The notes under the pieces were generated by a model. It worked only from the letters and a program-made list of their open reading frames with translations. It ran no database searches and was not told where the DNA came from. A DNA stretch of 64,000 bases from an uncultured Draconibacterium sp. (GTDB taxonomy: Bacteria > Bacteroidota > Bacteroidia > Bacteroidales > Prolixibacteraceae), in the NCBI RefSeq assembly GCF_963674925.1, contig NZ_OY771647.1, forward strand, positions 263,501 through 327,500, written 5' to 3'. How positions within the stretch are numbered: position 1 is the stretch's first letter; each line of letters starts with the position of its first letter. Shown piece by piece: positions 32,451 to 42,807 of the stretch. The position numbers and the translations under genes are program-made.

Positions 32451-35232
32451 ATTCCAAATCGTAGCACAACAGGTTACCATCTTCATCGCCAACTACCAGG
32501 CTCAGCGCACCTCCGTTTTGTAATTTCCCAATTGCAAATTCGCTGTTGCCACTCAACGGAAATCCGTCGTATTGTTTTCCAGCTGCATCAAATAAGTAAA
32601 TCTCGTTTTCATCAGCATCGGTTGTACCAATCATTTTTTTGGTTGCTGTAAAAGCATACAGATTTACCGCCAACAAGTTATTGTCGAATTCTTCCTCAAA
32701 AAGCTTATCCCCATCTTCGTCGAAAACAAACAGCCCGTCTTCGTCAATAAATACAAACTCCGGCTTACCGTCTCCGTTAATGTCATCCACTTCAAACTGG
32801 TGATCTGATGAAAATTTACCGGTTTTCTTTTGCGCAAATTTGCCGTCGAAAAACAGGTAGAAAACATCTCCATCGAGGCTAGTGGCAACCATTTTGGGCA
32901 CTCCTTGTGTATTTAAAACTATTTCGTTTGTGGATGGCGAAAATTTTGCCGATGAATTTACACGTGTTTCTCCCCTTCTGTCCTGGATATAAACCTGGTT
33001 TTCGTCGCTAAAAACAATATAATCTTTATTGCTTACCCTGAAAAACTGAATCGGGGCGGTTACCGTTCCGCTGGTTTTATCGAATATCCAACCATTGAGA
33101 ATTGCCCCGTCGTGGCTGTAAGCATAAACCTTTTTATCCCTGCAAGCCACAAAATAACGGTATTGGTTATTGTTGTTGTAATCAAACACATTTACTCCGT
33201 TGGTAGCCGGTGATTTTAAAACAATTGGAAATTTTGCAACGCTGGTTCCGTTTCGGTCGATCAGGTAGATTTTTTCGTTGGTATTAAACAGGTACTGCAA
33301 TTTGCCATTATTGTAATAATCCACCTGGTGAACCTTTCCCAGAATCTTCCCGCCAACCGGTGCGCTCCAAATAACCTTCCCGTCTGCGTCAATCAAATGA
33401 AGCTGATTATTTACATCCTGAACAATTATTTCCTTCTTCGATTTATTTGTATGATTGATTACGATTTGCGGCTTAATGGCCACTTCGGCTCCCAACCTGC
33501 ACTGCCATTTTGCACGAACATCCTTTTTCGGCTTTTGCTGATAAGCCAGATTCAATGCGTTAAAATAAATGTTATTCTCGCAAACCACCTGCCAGCTAAT
33601 GGCATTAAATTTCCTAAAAATCTCTTCGTTCTTTTCCAGTCCTTTGTTTATTTCGGAATTAAACAAATCGTGACGAAGTGCATAAAGATTATTTACATTG
33701 CCATATACATTCAGGTTAGCCTTGCTCTCGGCCGCCCTGCTAATCGTTTCATAATCGGCATCAGTTCGCAAAGTTTCTCCCGAATCCATATCGTCGAGGT
33801 ATTTTTCCAGCCCTTTTTCCGAACTGGCAAAAATCAGTTGATCATTGCGAAAGGCGGCAAACCGTGCGTGGACAAAATCAAAAGCCCCGCCCAACCAAAT
33901 ACCCGGCAACGTTGGATAAGGGAATGCGTAAATTCGATAGTTCTGCTCATCAGAAGAAAGAAACGTGCTCACCAAACTTTCGAATTCAATATCTTTTCGT
34001 TTGGCATAATTCGTTAACAGACCTTCAAAAAGCTCCTGGCTTTCTTTCCTCGACTGACCATCTAAAATAAAAAGCGAGCCCATTTCTGCTTCTGTTGGAA
34101 CAGAGGTGATGGCTGCCAGTACCCGGTCTTTCACCAGGCTTCTTAATTTCTCACGACTATCGGTGCGGAAATTCTGTTCCATCATTTTAATTTTCTCTTC
34201 CCGGTCGTAATACGCATTGGAGTGCACAAAATAGTTTTCCAGGTTATTAAAAAACAAGTCCCTGTCCGAGAACGAAAATCCAACATAAAACGATGTTGAT
34301 TTGGGCAACAAACGGTCTGCATTACAACTCACCGCTTCCTGCCCCTGTAAAACCGAAAGAAAATGATTCAACGAATCGTCGGCTGCCGTAATTCCGTTTA
34401 GCGTTAACCGATTGTTGTGAAAACTTAAATCGAGCTCACTCCAGCTGGCATAATCTGCTATTTTTAGTACATCGCGTTTTAGGTTGATGCGGTCTGTTTC
34501 GCCAAATTCGTTTTCTTGCTTTTTTGTTGTGGAATTCAGAAAATTGGACCAAAGCTCAGGGAAACGCCTGTGGTTAATATACCACGCCACCTCCGATTGA
34601 TTGGCAACTGTCCGGTTTACTAAATTAAAGTATCGGTTATCGGTAATTCCCGGCGCATTTAATTGCCTGATACATTTCTCCACCAAAATAACTTCGGGGC
34701 TAATAATTACCAGGTTTCCGGCCACACTATAACTAAGTTTATTATTTCCTGCCGAATCAAAAACATCAATTATAGCATAGCCGTTATAGTTTCGTTTCTG
34801 AAAAGAAGTTCTTGAAATTCCGGTTAGTTTCTCGAGTAACAATTCAAGTCCCTCGCGCTCTTTTGCACTTTTTAAATTACCGATGATTACCGGATGTAAT
34901 ACGTTTTTACCAACAAAATCGAGTGCCAGCACCACGGGCCGTTTACCAAGCTGCTTCTGAATTTCAGGTTCACTTTCAATAACGTTCTGAATGTTCGACA
35001 CATAGTTTAACAACTTATTAAACTCTGGAATTCCGGCTAACTCCTGCACTACAGGATTATCTGCAGGAATGGCCCTTAATCCATCGGCTTCCAGAAATAA
35101 TGGCGCCGTTAAAGGTACAGCCTTGTATAACGGTGACTCCCTGGTGAAAGCCACCTCATCTTTTGCAAAGTACAGAAATCCGGCCACTGCCGCGACCAAA
35201 ACAAGAAGTATGATTATGAGGAACCTTTTCAT
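32449..35232 (-). CDS. Large membrane-anchored protein with C-terminal beta-propeller
   Basis: 927 residues, not recognised as a named protein. Residues 4-24 form a signal anchor (RFLIIILLVLVAAVAGFLYF). Residues ~25-600 resemble the DUF3352-type proteins of Bacteroidota (weak call). From ~605 on, repeated blades alternate [FY]xDxxG phrases such as LHLIDADGKVIWSAP, IYLIDRNGTS and VFDEDGDKLFEE. One blade carries a calcium-binding-like DINGDGKPEFVF. This is a VCBS/PQQ-type propeller, probably 6-8 blades, facing the periplasm. Stands alone, convergent with queA. Role unknown. Confidence 0.7.
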   Translation of the reverse strand: MKRFLIIILLVLVAAVAGFLYFAKDEVAFTRESPLYKAVPLTAPLFLEADGLRAIPADNPVVQELAGIPEFNKLLNYVSNIQNVIESEPEIQKQLGKRPVVLALDFVGKNVLHPVIIGNLKSAKEREGLELLLEKLTGISRTSFQKRNYNGYAIIDVFDSAGNNKLSYSVAGNLVIISPEVILVEKCIRQLNAPGITDNRYFNLVNRTVANQSEVAWYINHRRFPELWSNFLNSTTKKQENEFGETDRINLKRDVLKIADYASWSELDLSFHNNRLTLNGITAADDSLNHFLSVLQGQEAVSCNADRLLPKSTSFYVGFSFSDRDLFFNNLENYFVHSNAYYDREEKIKMMEQNFRTDSREKLRSLVKDRVLAAITSVPTEAEMGSLFILDGQSRKESQELFEGLLTNYAKRKDIEFESLVSTFLSSDEQNYRIYAFPYPTLPGIWLGGAFDFVHARFAAFRNDQLIFASSEKGLEKYLDDMDSGETLRTDADYETISRAAESKANLNVYGNVNNLYALRHDLFNSEINKGLEKNEEIFRKFNAISWQVVCENNIYFNALNLAYQQKPKKDVRAKWQCRLGAEVAIKPQIVINHTNKSKKEIIVQDVNNQLHLIDADGKVIWSAPVGGKILGKVHQVDYYNNGKLQYLFNTNEKIYLIDRNGTSVAKFPIVLKSPATNGVNVFDYNNNNQYRYFVACRDKKVYAYSHDGAILNGWIFDKTSGTVTAPIQFFRVSNKDYIVFSDENQVYIQDRRGETRVNSSAKFSPSTNEIVLNTQGVPKMVATSLDGDVFYLFFDGKFAQKKTGKFSSDHQFEVDDINGDGKPEFVFIDEDGLFVFDEDGDKLFEEEFDNNLLAVNLYAFTATKKMIGTTDADENEIYLFDAAGKQYDGFPLSGNSEFAIGKLQNGGALSLVVGDEDGNLLCYDLE

Positions 35233-35331
35233 TTTTCTATCTTTTTGTCAAAAGTAATAATTAGAGAACGCCCGGAGCTACCTTTTTCGTTTATGAAATT
35301 AAACATTGAGTGTTAATAAATTAGGGGTAAC

Positions 35332-35357
35332 AAAAAAGGCCGGGTTTCCCCAGCCTT
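35332..35357 (-). terminator. Terminator after infB
   Basis: On the minus strand GGCTGGG-GAAA-CCCGGCC followed by T6, 24 bases after the infB stop. Confidence 0.8.
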
Positions 35358-35380
35358 CTCATTATATAGAAGAATCGTTT

Positions 35381-38377
35381 TTATAATGTCTTCGCTACCT
35401 CAACTTCATGGTAAGCTTCAACGTGGTCGCCAACCTTTATGTCGTTGAATTTTTCGATATTCAAACCGCACTCGTAGCCGTTTTTCACTTCTTTCACGTC
35501 TTCTTTAAAACGTTTGAGCGAACCTAACAACCCGTCGTAGATTACAATTCCATCGCGAATTACACGAACTTTCGAGTTACGCGTCACTTTTCCATCACGA
35601 ACGATACAACCGGCAACAGCTCCCACTTTCGTAATTTTAAATACTTCCAGCACCTCAACAGTTCCGGTAATTTCCTCCTTAATTTCTGGAGAAAGCATAC
35701 CTTCCATCGCTGCCTTGATCTCGTTAATCGCATCGTAAATAATCGAGTACAAACGAATATCGATTTGTTCTCTTTCTGCCATTTTACGGGCATTCAACGA
35801 CGGACGCACCTGGAAACCAACTACAATAGCCTCTGACGCTGCAGCCAGCGAAATATCAGATTCGGAGATCTGACCAACTGCTTTATGAATGATATTGATT
35901 TGAATTTCTTCAGTTGATAACTTAATCAATGAATCAGCCAGTGCTTCGATAGATCCATCAACGTCACCTTTAACAATCAGGTTCAACTCCTGGAAGTTAC
36001 CAATTGCTATACGACGGCCAATCTCATCAAGTGTAATGTGTTTCTGCGTACGCAATCCCTGCTCGCGGGCCAGCTGCTCGCGCTTATTGGTAATGCTACG
36101 TGCTTCACGCTCGCTTTCCATTACATTGAACTTGTCACCAGCTTGCGGTGCACCGTTCAATCCAAGAATAATTGCAGGCTGCGCAGGTCCAACATCCTTA
36201 ATGTTTTGGTTACGCTCGTTGAACATTGCTTTTACGTGACCGTAATACTGACCGGCAATAATAATATCGCCAACATGAAGTGTTCCGCTTTGAACCAATA
36301 ACGTTGAAACGTAACCTCTACCGCGGTCAAGCTCCGATTCAATAATTGTTCCCTGCGCCTTTTTGTCGGCATTTGCTTTCAACTCAAGCATTTCTGCTTC
36401 AAGCAATACTTTTTCAAGAAGTTCTTCGATACCAATTCCGTTTTTGGCTGAAATATCGTGCGACTGGTATTTACCACCCCACTCTTCAACCAGGTAATTC
36501 ATATTAGCCAGTTCTTCTTTTATCTTTTCCGGATTTGCGCCCGGTTTATCGATCTTGTTAATTGCAAAAACAATTGGTACTCCCGCAGCTGATGCGTGAT
36601 TGATCGCCTCAATGGTTTGTGGCATCACATTGTCGTCGGCAGCTACAATAATAATTGCAATATCGGTTACCTGTGCACCACGCGCACGCATAGCGGTAAA
36701 CGCCTCGTGACCAGGAGTATCAAGGAAAGTAATAATTCTGCCATCTTCCAGACTTACGTGATAGGCTCCAATGTGCTGGGTAATACCACCGGCCTCACCG
36801 GCAATTACGTTTGTACTACGGATATGGTCGAGCAGCGATGTTTTACCGTGGTCAACGTGTCCCATAACAGTTACAATTGGCGGACGAGGTTTTAAATCTT
36901 CCGGATTGTCTTCTTCTTCCTCAATAGCTTCTGCAATTTCAACACTAACAAACTCTACTTTGTAACCAAATTCCTCGGCAACAACAGCAAGAGTTTCAGC
37001 ATCGAGACGCTGGTTGATAGAAACAAACAAACCTAACGACATACATGACGAAATAATTTCGTTTACACCAACGTCCATCATGGTTGCCAGTTCGGCAACG
37101 GTAACAAACTCTGTTACTTTCAGGATGTTTTGATCCAGCATTTGCTGTTCCATGTCTGCCTGCATTCTTTCGCTGGCAGCGGCACGTTTGTCGCGACGGT
37201 GTTTTGCACCTTTTTTGGTTTTGCCCTTTGTTGTTAAACGGGCAAGCGTATCTTTAATTTGCTTTTGTACGTCCTCTTCGTTAACCTCTTTTTTAAGGGG
37301 TCGTTTTTTCTTTCCTGGCACTTGTTTGTTTGCCTGGAATTTTCCTCTCGGACGATCGCCTGGTTTTTGCGGCTGTTGTTGTCTGTCAACGCTAACTTTT
37401 CCGTTATCTTTCGTAATACGCTTTCTGCGTTTTTTCCTGTTAGCCTGATCGCCTCCGTCTTGTTTCTTTTCAGGTAAATCGATTTTCCCAAGAATGGTAG
37501 GGCCATTCAGCTTGTTAGCCTTAGCTTTTATAACGGTTGGGCCTTCGCCCTTTTCTCTATCTTGCCCCTGGCGCTGCTCGGCAATTTGTTGCTTTTTGCG
37601 CTCCTGGCGTTCTTTTTCACGCTCTTCCTTTGATTTTTTTGCCGGGCGTGTTTTCTGATTCATATTGCTCAGATCAATCTTGCCCACCACTTTTATTTTA
37701 TCATCCGATTTTGGCGTTGTTGCTCTAATAACGTCTTCCACTTTTTCTTTAGGTGTGATTTCGGCTTTTGGTGCTGCTTCCTTTTTTTCAGCTTTCGGTG
37801 CAGCTTCTTGTTTTATTTCGGCTGCCGGTGCCTCTTTCACTTCTTCTTTGGCTGGAACCTCTTTGGCAGCAACCTCTTTGGCAGGAACCTCTTTTTCAGG
37901 TTGCTTCTCTTCGGCTTTTACTTCAGCTTTAACTTCAACGGGTTTCTCTTCAACAGGTTTTTCAACCTTCTTCTTCGGCTTGTTCACCTCGTCGAGATCG
38001 ATCTTGTCGAGCACCTTAACTTTTACCTCAGGTTTTTTAATAACTTCTTCTGCCGGTTTCTCTTCAACCTTTTTCTCAGCAGCAGGCTCTTCAAGCTTTG
38101 GTTCCTTTTTCTCCTGATCTTCAGCTTCGGGCTCCATCGAAATCACTTCTTTCTTTGGACGCTGACTCTTCAGGTTCATTTTTTCCGACTCTTTCTTGAT
38201 GGTAATATCTATTTTATATTCCTTTTCAAGAAGTTGCACGGCGTCTTCTGCAACTTTAGTATTAGGGTTTGAATCGATTTCGTACCCTTTCTTATGCAAA
38301 AACTCAACAATGGTATGAATACCTACGTTGAACTGCCTTGCAAGTTTACTAAGTCTTGTTGTTTTGCCTGCTACCAT
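35381..38377 (-). CDS. infB: Translation initiation factor IF-2
   Basis: 998 residues. Delivers fMet-tRNA to the ribosome. The first ~400 residues are a low-complexity Lys/Glu/Pro/Ala-rich region with repeats of the PAKEV type. G domain near residues 495-660: GHVDHGKTS, DTPGHEAF, NKIDKP. Domains II-IV follow. The long N-terminus is usual in Bacteroidota. The gene is last in rimP-nusA-infB, 59 bases after nusA. Confidence 0.97.
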   Translation of the reverse strand: MVAGKTTRLSKLARQFNVGIHTIVEFLHKKGYEIDSNPNTKVAEDAVQLLEKEYKIDITIKKESEKMNLKSQRPKKEVISMEPEAEDQEKKEPKLEEPAAEKKVEEKPAEEVIKKPEVKVKVLDKIDLDEVNKPKKKVEKPVEEKPVEVKAEVKAEEKQPEKEVPAKEVAAKEVPAKEEVKEAPAAEIKQEAAPKAEKKEAAPKAEITPKEKVEDVIRATTPKSDDKIKVVGKIDLSNMNQKTRPAKKSKEEREKERQERKKQQIAEQRQGQDREKGEGPTVIKAKANKLNGPTILGKIDLPEKKQDGGDQANRKKRRKRITKDNGKVSVDRQQQPQKPGDRPRGKFQANKQVPGKKKRPLKKEVNEEDVQKQIKDTLARLTTKGKTKKGAKHRRDKRAAASERMQADMEQQMLDQNILKVTEFVTVAELATMMDVGVNEIISSCMSLGLFVSINQRLDAETLAVVAEEFGYKVEFVSVEIAEAIEEEEDNPEDLKPRPPIVTVMGHVDHGKTSLLDHIRSTNVIAGEAGGITQHIGAYHVSLEDGRIITFLDTPGHEAFTAMRARGAQVTDIAIIIVAADDNVMPQTIEAINHASAAGVPIVFAINKIDKPGANPEKIKEELANMNYLVEEWGGKYQSHDISAKNGIGIEELLEKVLLEAEMLELKANADKKAQGTIIESELDRGRGYVSTLLVQSGTLHVGDIIIAGQYYGHVKAMFNERNQNIKDVGPAQPAIILGLNGAPQAGDKFNVMESEREARSITNKREQLAREQGLRTQKHITLDEIGRRIAIGNFQELNLIVKGDVDGSIEALADSLIKLSTEEIQINIIHKAVGQISESDISLAAASEAIVVGFQVRPSLNARKMAEREQIDIRLYSIIYDAINEIKAAMEGMLSPEIKEEITGTVEVLEVFKITKVGAVAGCIVRDGKVTRNSKVRVIRDGIVIYDGLLGSLKRFKEDVKEVKNGYECGLNIEKFNDIKVGDHVEAYHEVEVAKTL

Positions 38378-38436
38378 ATACTTCTTTATTTACTTTTCTA
38401 ATTTGTATGAATAAAACCAATCTGCATTGATGGTTA

Positions 38437-39672
38437 CTATTCAAATTCTGAACTAAGAATTTTCAGAACCTCATCAATAGTTTCGTCTTCGAGGTCGGTT
38501 CTTTTAATCAATTCAGCACGCGGGATGTTTAATACGTTCTTGGCAGTATCGCAACCGATTCCTTTTAACGCATCAATTACCCAGCTTTCAATTTCATCTG
38601 CAAACTCATCCAGGTTCACATCTTCGTCGTCTTCTTCCATCTCACGATAAACATCGATCTCGTATCCGGTTAACTGGCTGGCCAAACGAATATTTAATCC
38701 GCCTTTACCAATTGCCAGCGAAACTTCTTCCGGCTTCAGATATACTTCAGCTTTTTTATCTTCTTCCAGAATTTTAATCGAATTAATTTTCGCAGGATTC
38801 AGCGATCGTTTAATGAACAACTGAAGGTTCGATGAATAATTGATAACATCGATGTTTTCGTTACGTAACTCACGAACGATTCCGTGGATTCTCGATCCTT
38901 TCATTCCTACACATGCTCCAACCGGATCGATACGTTCGTCGTACGATTCAACCGCTACTTTAGCACGCTCGCCCGGTACACGAACAATTTTCTTGATGGT
39001 GATTAATCCATCGAAAATTTCAGGGATCTCCAACTCGAACAAACGCTCGAGGAAAGCCGGTGCTGTGCGCGACAAAATAATAAGCGGGTTGTTATTTCGT
39101 AATTCTACTTTATATACAATGGCGCGAACGTTATCTCCTTTACGGAAATAATCGGATGGAATTTGCTCTGATTTTGGAAGGATCAATTCGTTTCCTTCGT
39201 CATCAAGAATCAGAATTTCTTTTTTCCAAACCTGGTAAACTTCACCTGTAACGATGTCGCCAATTTTGTTTTTGTACTTTCCGTAAATATGGTCTTTCTC
39301 CAGTTCCAGAATTTTACTGGCCAGATTCTGACGCAAATTTAAAATTGCACGGCGACCAAAATCGGCTAATTTAACCTCGTCGGTAACTTCTTCGCCTACT
39401 TCGTAATCGTCGTCAATTTTCAGCGCATCGCTTAAAGTTATTTGCAAATTCGGATCTTCGATCTCGTCGTCTGCTACAACTTCGCGGTTTCTCCAAATCT
39501 CAAAGTCGCCCTTATCAATATTGATAATAACATCAAAGTTTTCATCAGTACCATACTGACGGATAAGCACACTGCGGAAAACGTCTTCCAGCACGCTCAT
39601 CATTGTAACCCTGTCAATGTTTTTTAGCTCCTTAAATTCGGCAAAAGTATCTATCAGGTTAATATTTTCCAT
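38437..39672 (-). CDS. nusA: Transcription termination/antitermination factor NusA
   Basis: 411 residues. N-terminal RNA polymerase-binding domain (1-~125), S1 domain (~130-200) and two KH domains (GACVGMKGSRIHGIVREL and EVSLAIGKGGLNIRLA). A short C-terminal helix-hairpin-helix segment (GIGCDTAKNVLNIPRAEL) replaces the two acidic repeats of E. coli NusA. Starts 11 bases after rimP, the conserved pairing. Confidence 0.96.
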   Translation of the reverse strand: MENINLIDTFAEFKELKNIDRVTMMSVLEDVFRSVLIRQYGTDENFDVIINIDKGDFEIWRNREVVADDEIEDPNLQITLSDALKIDDDYEVGEEVTDEVKLADFGRRAILNLRQNLASKILELEKDHIYGKYKNKIGDIVTGEVYQVWKKEILILDDEGNELILPKSEQIPSDYFRKGDNVRAIVYKVELRNNNPLIILSRTAPAFLERLFELEIPEIFDGLITIKKIVRVPGERAKVAVESYDERIDPVGACVGMKGSRIHGIVRELRNENIDVINYSSNLQLFIKRSLNPAKINSIKILEEDKKAEVYLKPEEVSLAIGKGGLNIRLASQLTGYEIDVYREMEEDDEDVNLDEFADEIESWVIDALKGIGCDTAKNVLNIPRAELIKRTDLEDETIDEVLKILSSEFE

Positions 39673-39683
39673 CTTTCATCGCT

Positions 39684-40148
39684 TTATTTAAATGAAATAA
39701 CCGCTTTCGCACTTTTTATTTCGTCGTATTTTAAAATATGTTTTTTTACTACCAATTGCTTTTTCTTGTGACCCTCCACTTTTTCGCGTTTCGAGGTCTC
39801 AAGTACTATGCCATCCTCACTATTTTCCAAAAGCAGCCCATTCAATTTCTCATTGTCGGCTGTTAAAACCTCGATTTCTTTACCGGTATTTTTTTCGTAT
39901 TGCTGCCTTACTTTAAAGCTTTCGGTTAGCCCCGGAGACGAAACCTGCAACGAAAAATCCTCTTCATCCCTATCGAGATTGTGCTCTACATTACGACTGA
40001 CAGCAATACATTGTTCGATAGTGATGCCATTAAATCCATCAACGTACACATTTATGTCGTTGGCCGAACTTATCGTCACATCAACAATAAACATCTGATC
40101 ATCAAGACGTTCATTTACCAAATCTATTACTTTCTGTTTTGCTATCAT
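39684..40148 (-). CDS. rimP: Ribosome maturation factor RimP
   Basis: 154 residues from the ATG at 40146-40148 (MIAKQKVIDLVNERL); the frame stays open further upstream, but the promoter at 40217-40248 lies inside that extension. RimP helps 30S assembly. N-terminal part FIVDVTISSANDINVYVDG and the C-terminal SH3-like part with SSPGLTESF are family-like. First gene of rimP-nusA-infB. Confidence 0.9.
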   Translation of the reverse strand: MIAKQKVIDLVNERLDDQMFIVDVTISSANDINVYVDGFNGITIEQCIAVSRNVEHNLDRDEEDFSLQVSSPGLTESFKVRQQYEKNTGKEIEVLTADNEKLNGLLLENSEDGIVLETSKREKVEGHKKKQLVVKKHILKYDEIKSAKAVISFK

Positions 40149-40168
40149 TTCTCTATATGTAACAAAAT

Positions 40169-40187
40169 AGGGAACCAACGGTCCCCT
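40169..40187 (-). other. Hairpin in the rimP leader
   Basis: AGGGAACC (40169-40176) and GGTCCCCT (40180-40187) pair with one mismatch, three-base loop, 21 bases before the rimP ATG. Possible attenuation or translational control site. Confidence 0.35.
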
Positions 40188-40216
40188 AAAAATTTCGCTT
40201 TTTAGAAAATTCTCGG

Positions 40217-40248
40217 CAAAAATAGTAATATTATCCAACATTAACAAA
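40217..40248 (-). promoter_or_regulatory. Promoter of rimP-nusA-infB
   Basis: Minus strand TTTG (40245-40248), 20-base spacer, TATTTTTG (40217-40224): full Bacteroidota -33/-7 match. This also decides the rimP start. Confidence 0.6.
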
Positions 40249-40458
40249 TATCCGCTCTTACTTAAAATGCTGATTTTAAAGTAAAAAATCATTAACCGCA
40301 TTCTGTGCATAACAAATTCATTTTTACCTGACTTTGCGTTTTATTTTATAAAAAAAACATTGTCATTTGCATATACAAACAGAATTACATGGTTTATTCC
40401 GTAATAATACGGTATTAGAGAAAGTTTTGTAGTTTTAAACCAACCGAAAAACAGCTTT

Positions 40459-41715
40459 GTGCATCAGGTCCAGCTCAATAAAAAGAAAATAATAAACGAT
40501 CCCGTTTTCGGGTTTATTAACCTGCAGTCCGATATTATATTCGATCTGTTGGAACATCCAATATTTCAACGACTTCGTCATATCAAACAATTAGGGCTGT
40601 CGTACCTGGTATTCCCAGGAGCCAATCACACGCGTTTTGAGCACGCCATCGGCACTGTACATTTAATGCGACAGGCCATTTCAGTTCTAAAAATTAAAGG
40701 GCATGAAATAACCGACGAAGAAGCTGAGGCTGTTACCATTGCCATTTTATTGCACGATATTGGGCACGCTCCTTTTTCGCACGTCCTGGAAAATACGCTC
40801 GTAAATATTTCGCACGAAGAAATTTCGCTGATGCTGATGGAGGAGCTGAACCAGCAGTTTAAAGGGAAATTGGATTTAGCCATTAAAGTATTTACCAATA
40901 GTTACAAGAAGCAGTTTTTGCACCAGCTTGTTGCCAGCCAACTGGATATGGACCGCCTCGACTACCTCAGCCGCGACAGTTTTTTTACCGGAGTAGTAGA
41001 AGGCACAATTGGTATCGACCGCATTATTAAAATGCTAAACATACACAACGACCAGTTGGTGGTTGATGTAAAAGGAATTTACTCGATTGAAAAATTCCTG
41101 ATTTCACGACGACTGATGTACTGGCAGGTTTATCTGCACAAAACAGTTGTTGCTGCCGAGTTTCTATTAATAAATGTATTAAAACGTGCCCGGGAAATTA
41201 TTACAAACGGCGGAGAACTGTTTGCAACACCTACCTTAAAGGTTTTCTTAACAAACAACTTTACTCCTGAAGATTTTCATTCAAACATTAAAATACAGGA
41301 GAAAAATGTACTGCAGTGGTATACGCTGCTCGACGACAACGACATTTTAATCTCGATAAAAGAATGGCAAAATCATCCTGATCCGGTTTTATCGGAAATG
41401 GCAAAAAGTATAACCAACCGAAAATTACCCCGAACAAAATTCAGCGACAAACCTATTTCGCCCACAAAAGAACAGAAGTATTTAAAACAAATCGAGAAAC
41501 AGATGATTTCCAACCCCGAACTGGCCAAATACTTCCTGATGACGGGCGTTATAACCAACAACGCTTACAACAAACACAACGAGAATATTTCGGTTTTGTA
41601 CAAGGATGGAACAGTAAAAGAAATCAACGATGCATCGGATATAAACCTGTCTGCACTCTCTAAAACAGTGAAGAAGTATTTTGTGTGTTATCCTAAAGAA
41701 TTGGACATTTACTAG
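40459..41715 (+). CDS. HD-domain phosphohydrolase (dNTPase/SamHD1-like)
   Basis: 418 residues, starting with GTG (40459). Metal-binding HD motif set: RFEHAIGTVHLM (about 59-70), ILLHDIGHAPFSH (about 96-108) and the later SQLDMDRLDYL. This arrangement is that of dGTPase/SamHD1-like phosphohydrolases, which act on nucleotides; some Bacteroidota members may act on other phosphates. Substrate unknown. The lpxD promoter lies at its very 3' end, so lpxD may be transcribed independently. Confidence 0.85.
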   Translation: MHQVQLNKKKIINDPVFGFINLQSDIIFDLLEHPIFQRLRHIKQLGLSYLVFPGANHTRFEHAIGTVHLMRQAISVLKIKGHEITDEEAEAVTIAILLHDIGHAPFSHVLENTLVNISHEEISLMLMEELNQQFKGKLDLAIKVFTNSYKKQFLHQLVASQLDMDRLDYLSRDSFFTGVVEGTIGIDRIIKMLNIHNDQLVVDVKGIYSIEKFLISRRLMYWQVYLHKTVVAAEFLLINVLKRAREIITNGGELFATPTLKVFLTNNFTPEDFHSNIKIQEKNVLQWYTLLDDNDILISIKEWQNHPDPVLSEMAKSITNRKLPRTKFSDKPISPTKEQKYLKQIEKQMISNPELAKYFLMTGVITNNAYNKHNENISVLYKDGTVKEINDASDINLSALSKTVKKYFVCYPKELDIY

Positions 41716-41731
41716 TTAAAACCTATATTTG
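41701..41731 (+). promoter_or_regulatory. Candidate promoter of the lpx operon
   Basis: TTG (41701-41703), 20-base spacer, TATATTTG (41724-41731), 20 bases before the lpxD ATG. The -33 element lies inside the last codons of the HD gene. Confidence 0.55.
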
Positions 41732-41751
41732 CATCGCCAAAAAAACAGATA

Positions 41752-42789
41752 ATGGATTTTAAAGCTACGGATATCGCCTCTTTTTTGAATGGAGAAATTG
41801 TTGGTGATGGTGATGCAAATGTATCAAATGTTTCAAAGATAGAGGACGGAAAACCAGGCACTTTGGCTTTCCTTGCCAATCCGAAATACGAGCACTTCAT
41901 TTATGAAACCAAAGCCTCGGTGGTGTTGGTTAATAAAAGTTTTTCTCCAAAGGAAAATATTTCAGCGACACTGATAAAAGTTGACGATGCCTATCAGGCT
42001 TTTGCGTCGTTACTCGATTTGTATGTACAGGCAAAAGCCAGTATGAAACAAGGAATTGAGCAACCTTGCTACATTGCCGAGAGTGCAACACGCGGCGAAG
42101 ACGGTTACGTTGGAGCTTTTGCCTACATTGGCAACAATGCAAAAATCGGGAATAACGTAAAAATATACCCGCAGGTACATGTTGGCGACAATGTTATAAT
42201 TGGCGATGACTGTATTCTTTACCCGGGCGCAAAAATTTACGACGATTGTGTTATCGGAAACCGTTGCATCATTCACTCAGGAGCAGTTATTGGAGCCGAT
42301 GGTTTTGGTTTTGCACCTCAGAAGGATGGAACTTACAAAAAGATCCACCAAATTGGTAATGCCGTTTTGGAAGACGATGTTGAAATTGGCGCCAACACCA
42401 CTATCGACTGTGGCACAATGGAATCAACCATTATCAGAAAAGGTGTTAAACTCGACAACCTCATTCAAATTGCACATAACGTTGAGGTTGGCGACAACAC
42501 TGTTATGGCTGCACAAACCGGCGTTTCGGGCTCGGCCAAAGTAGGTAAAAACTGTATGTTTGGCGGCCAGGTTGGTTTAGGCGGCCACATTACAATTGGC
42601 GACAATGTTACGCTTGGTGCTCAATCGGGCGTTGTTTCAAACCTTAAAAGCAATCAAACACTTCTTGGGTCACCGGCCATCGAAATCAAAACGGCCATGC
42701 GCGCCTATGTTCTTCTGAAAGACCTTCCGGAAATTCGCCGCGATGTGCTTCAATTGAAAAAATCCTACAATACAGACAAAAAAAATTAA
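41752..42789 (+). CDS. lpxD: UDP-3-O-acylglucosamine N-acyltransferase
   Basis: 345 residues. Third step of lipid A synthesis: adds the second 3-hydroxyacyl chain. N-terminal uridine-binding domain (~1-100), then left-handed beta-helix of hexapeptide repeats (IGNNVKIYPQVHVGD and similar), with the catalytic-His region in NLIQIAHNVEVG. Followed after 18 bases by lpxC-fabZ. Confidence 0.95.
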   Translation: MDFKATDIASFLNGEIVGDGDANVSNVSKIEDGKPGTLAFLANPKYEHFIYETKASVVLVNKSFSPKENISATLIKVDDAYQAFASLLDLYVQAKASMKQGIEQPCYIAESATRGEDGYVGAFAYIGNNAKIGNNVKIYPQVHVGDNVIIGDDCILYPGAKIYDDCVIGNRCIIHSGAVIGADGFGFAPQKDGTYKKIHQIGNAVLEDDVEIGANTTIDCGTMESTIIRKGVKLDNLIQIAHNVEVGDNTVMAAQTGVSGSAKVGKNCMFGGQVGLGGHITIGDNVTLGAQSGVVSNLKSNQTLLGSPAIEIKTAMRAYVLLKDLPEIRRDVLQLKKSYNTDKKN

Positions 42790-42807
42790 GAAATATTTCA
42801 CTTTTCA

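Larger units (their letters stand above)
40149..40458. other. Divergent intergenic region between rimP and the HD gene
   Basis: Contains the rimP promoter and leader hairpin and, nearer the HD gene, a perfect hairpin CCGTA (40399-40403) / TACGG (40408-40412) that could be an operator. Nothing else seen. Confidence 0.5.

Noticed and set aside
40149..40310. 54-residue N-terminal extension of RimP
   Set aside because: The promoter and a leader hairpin lie inside it and RimP homologues start at the downstream Met.
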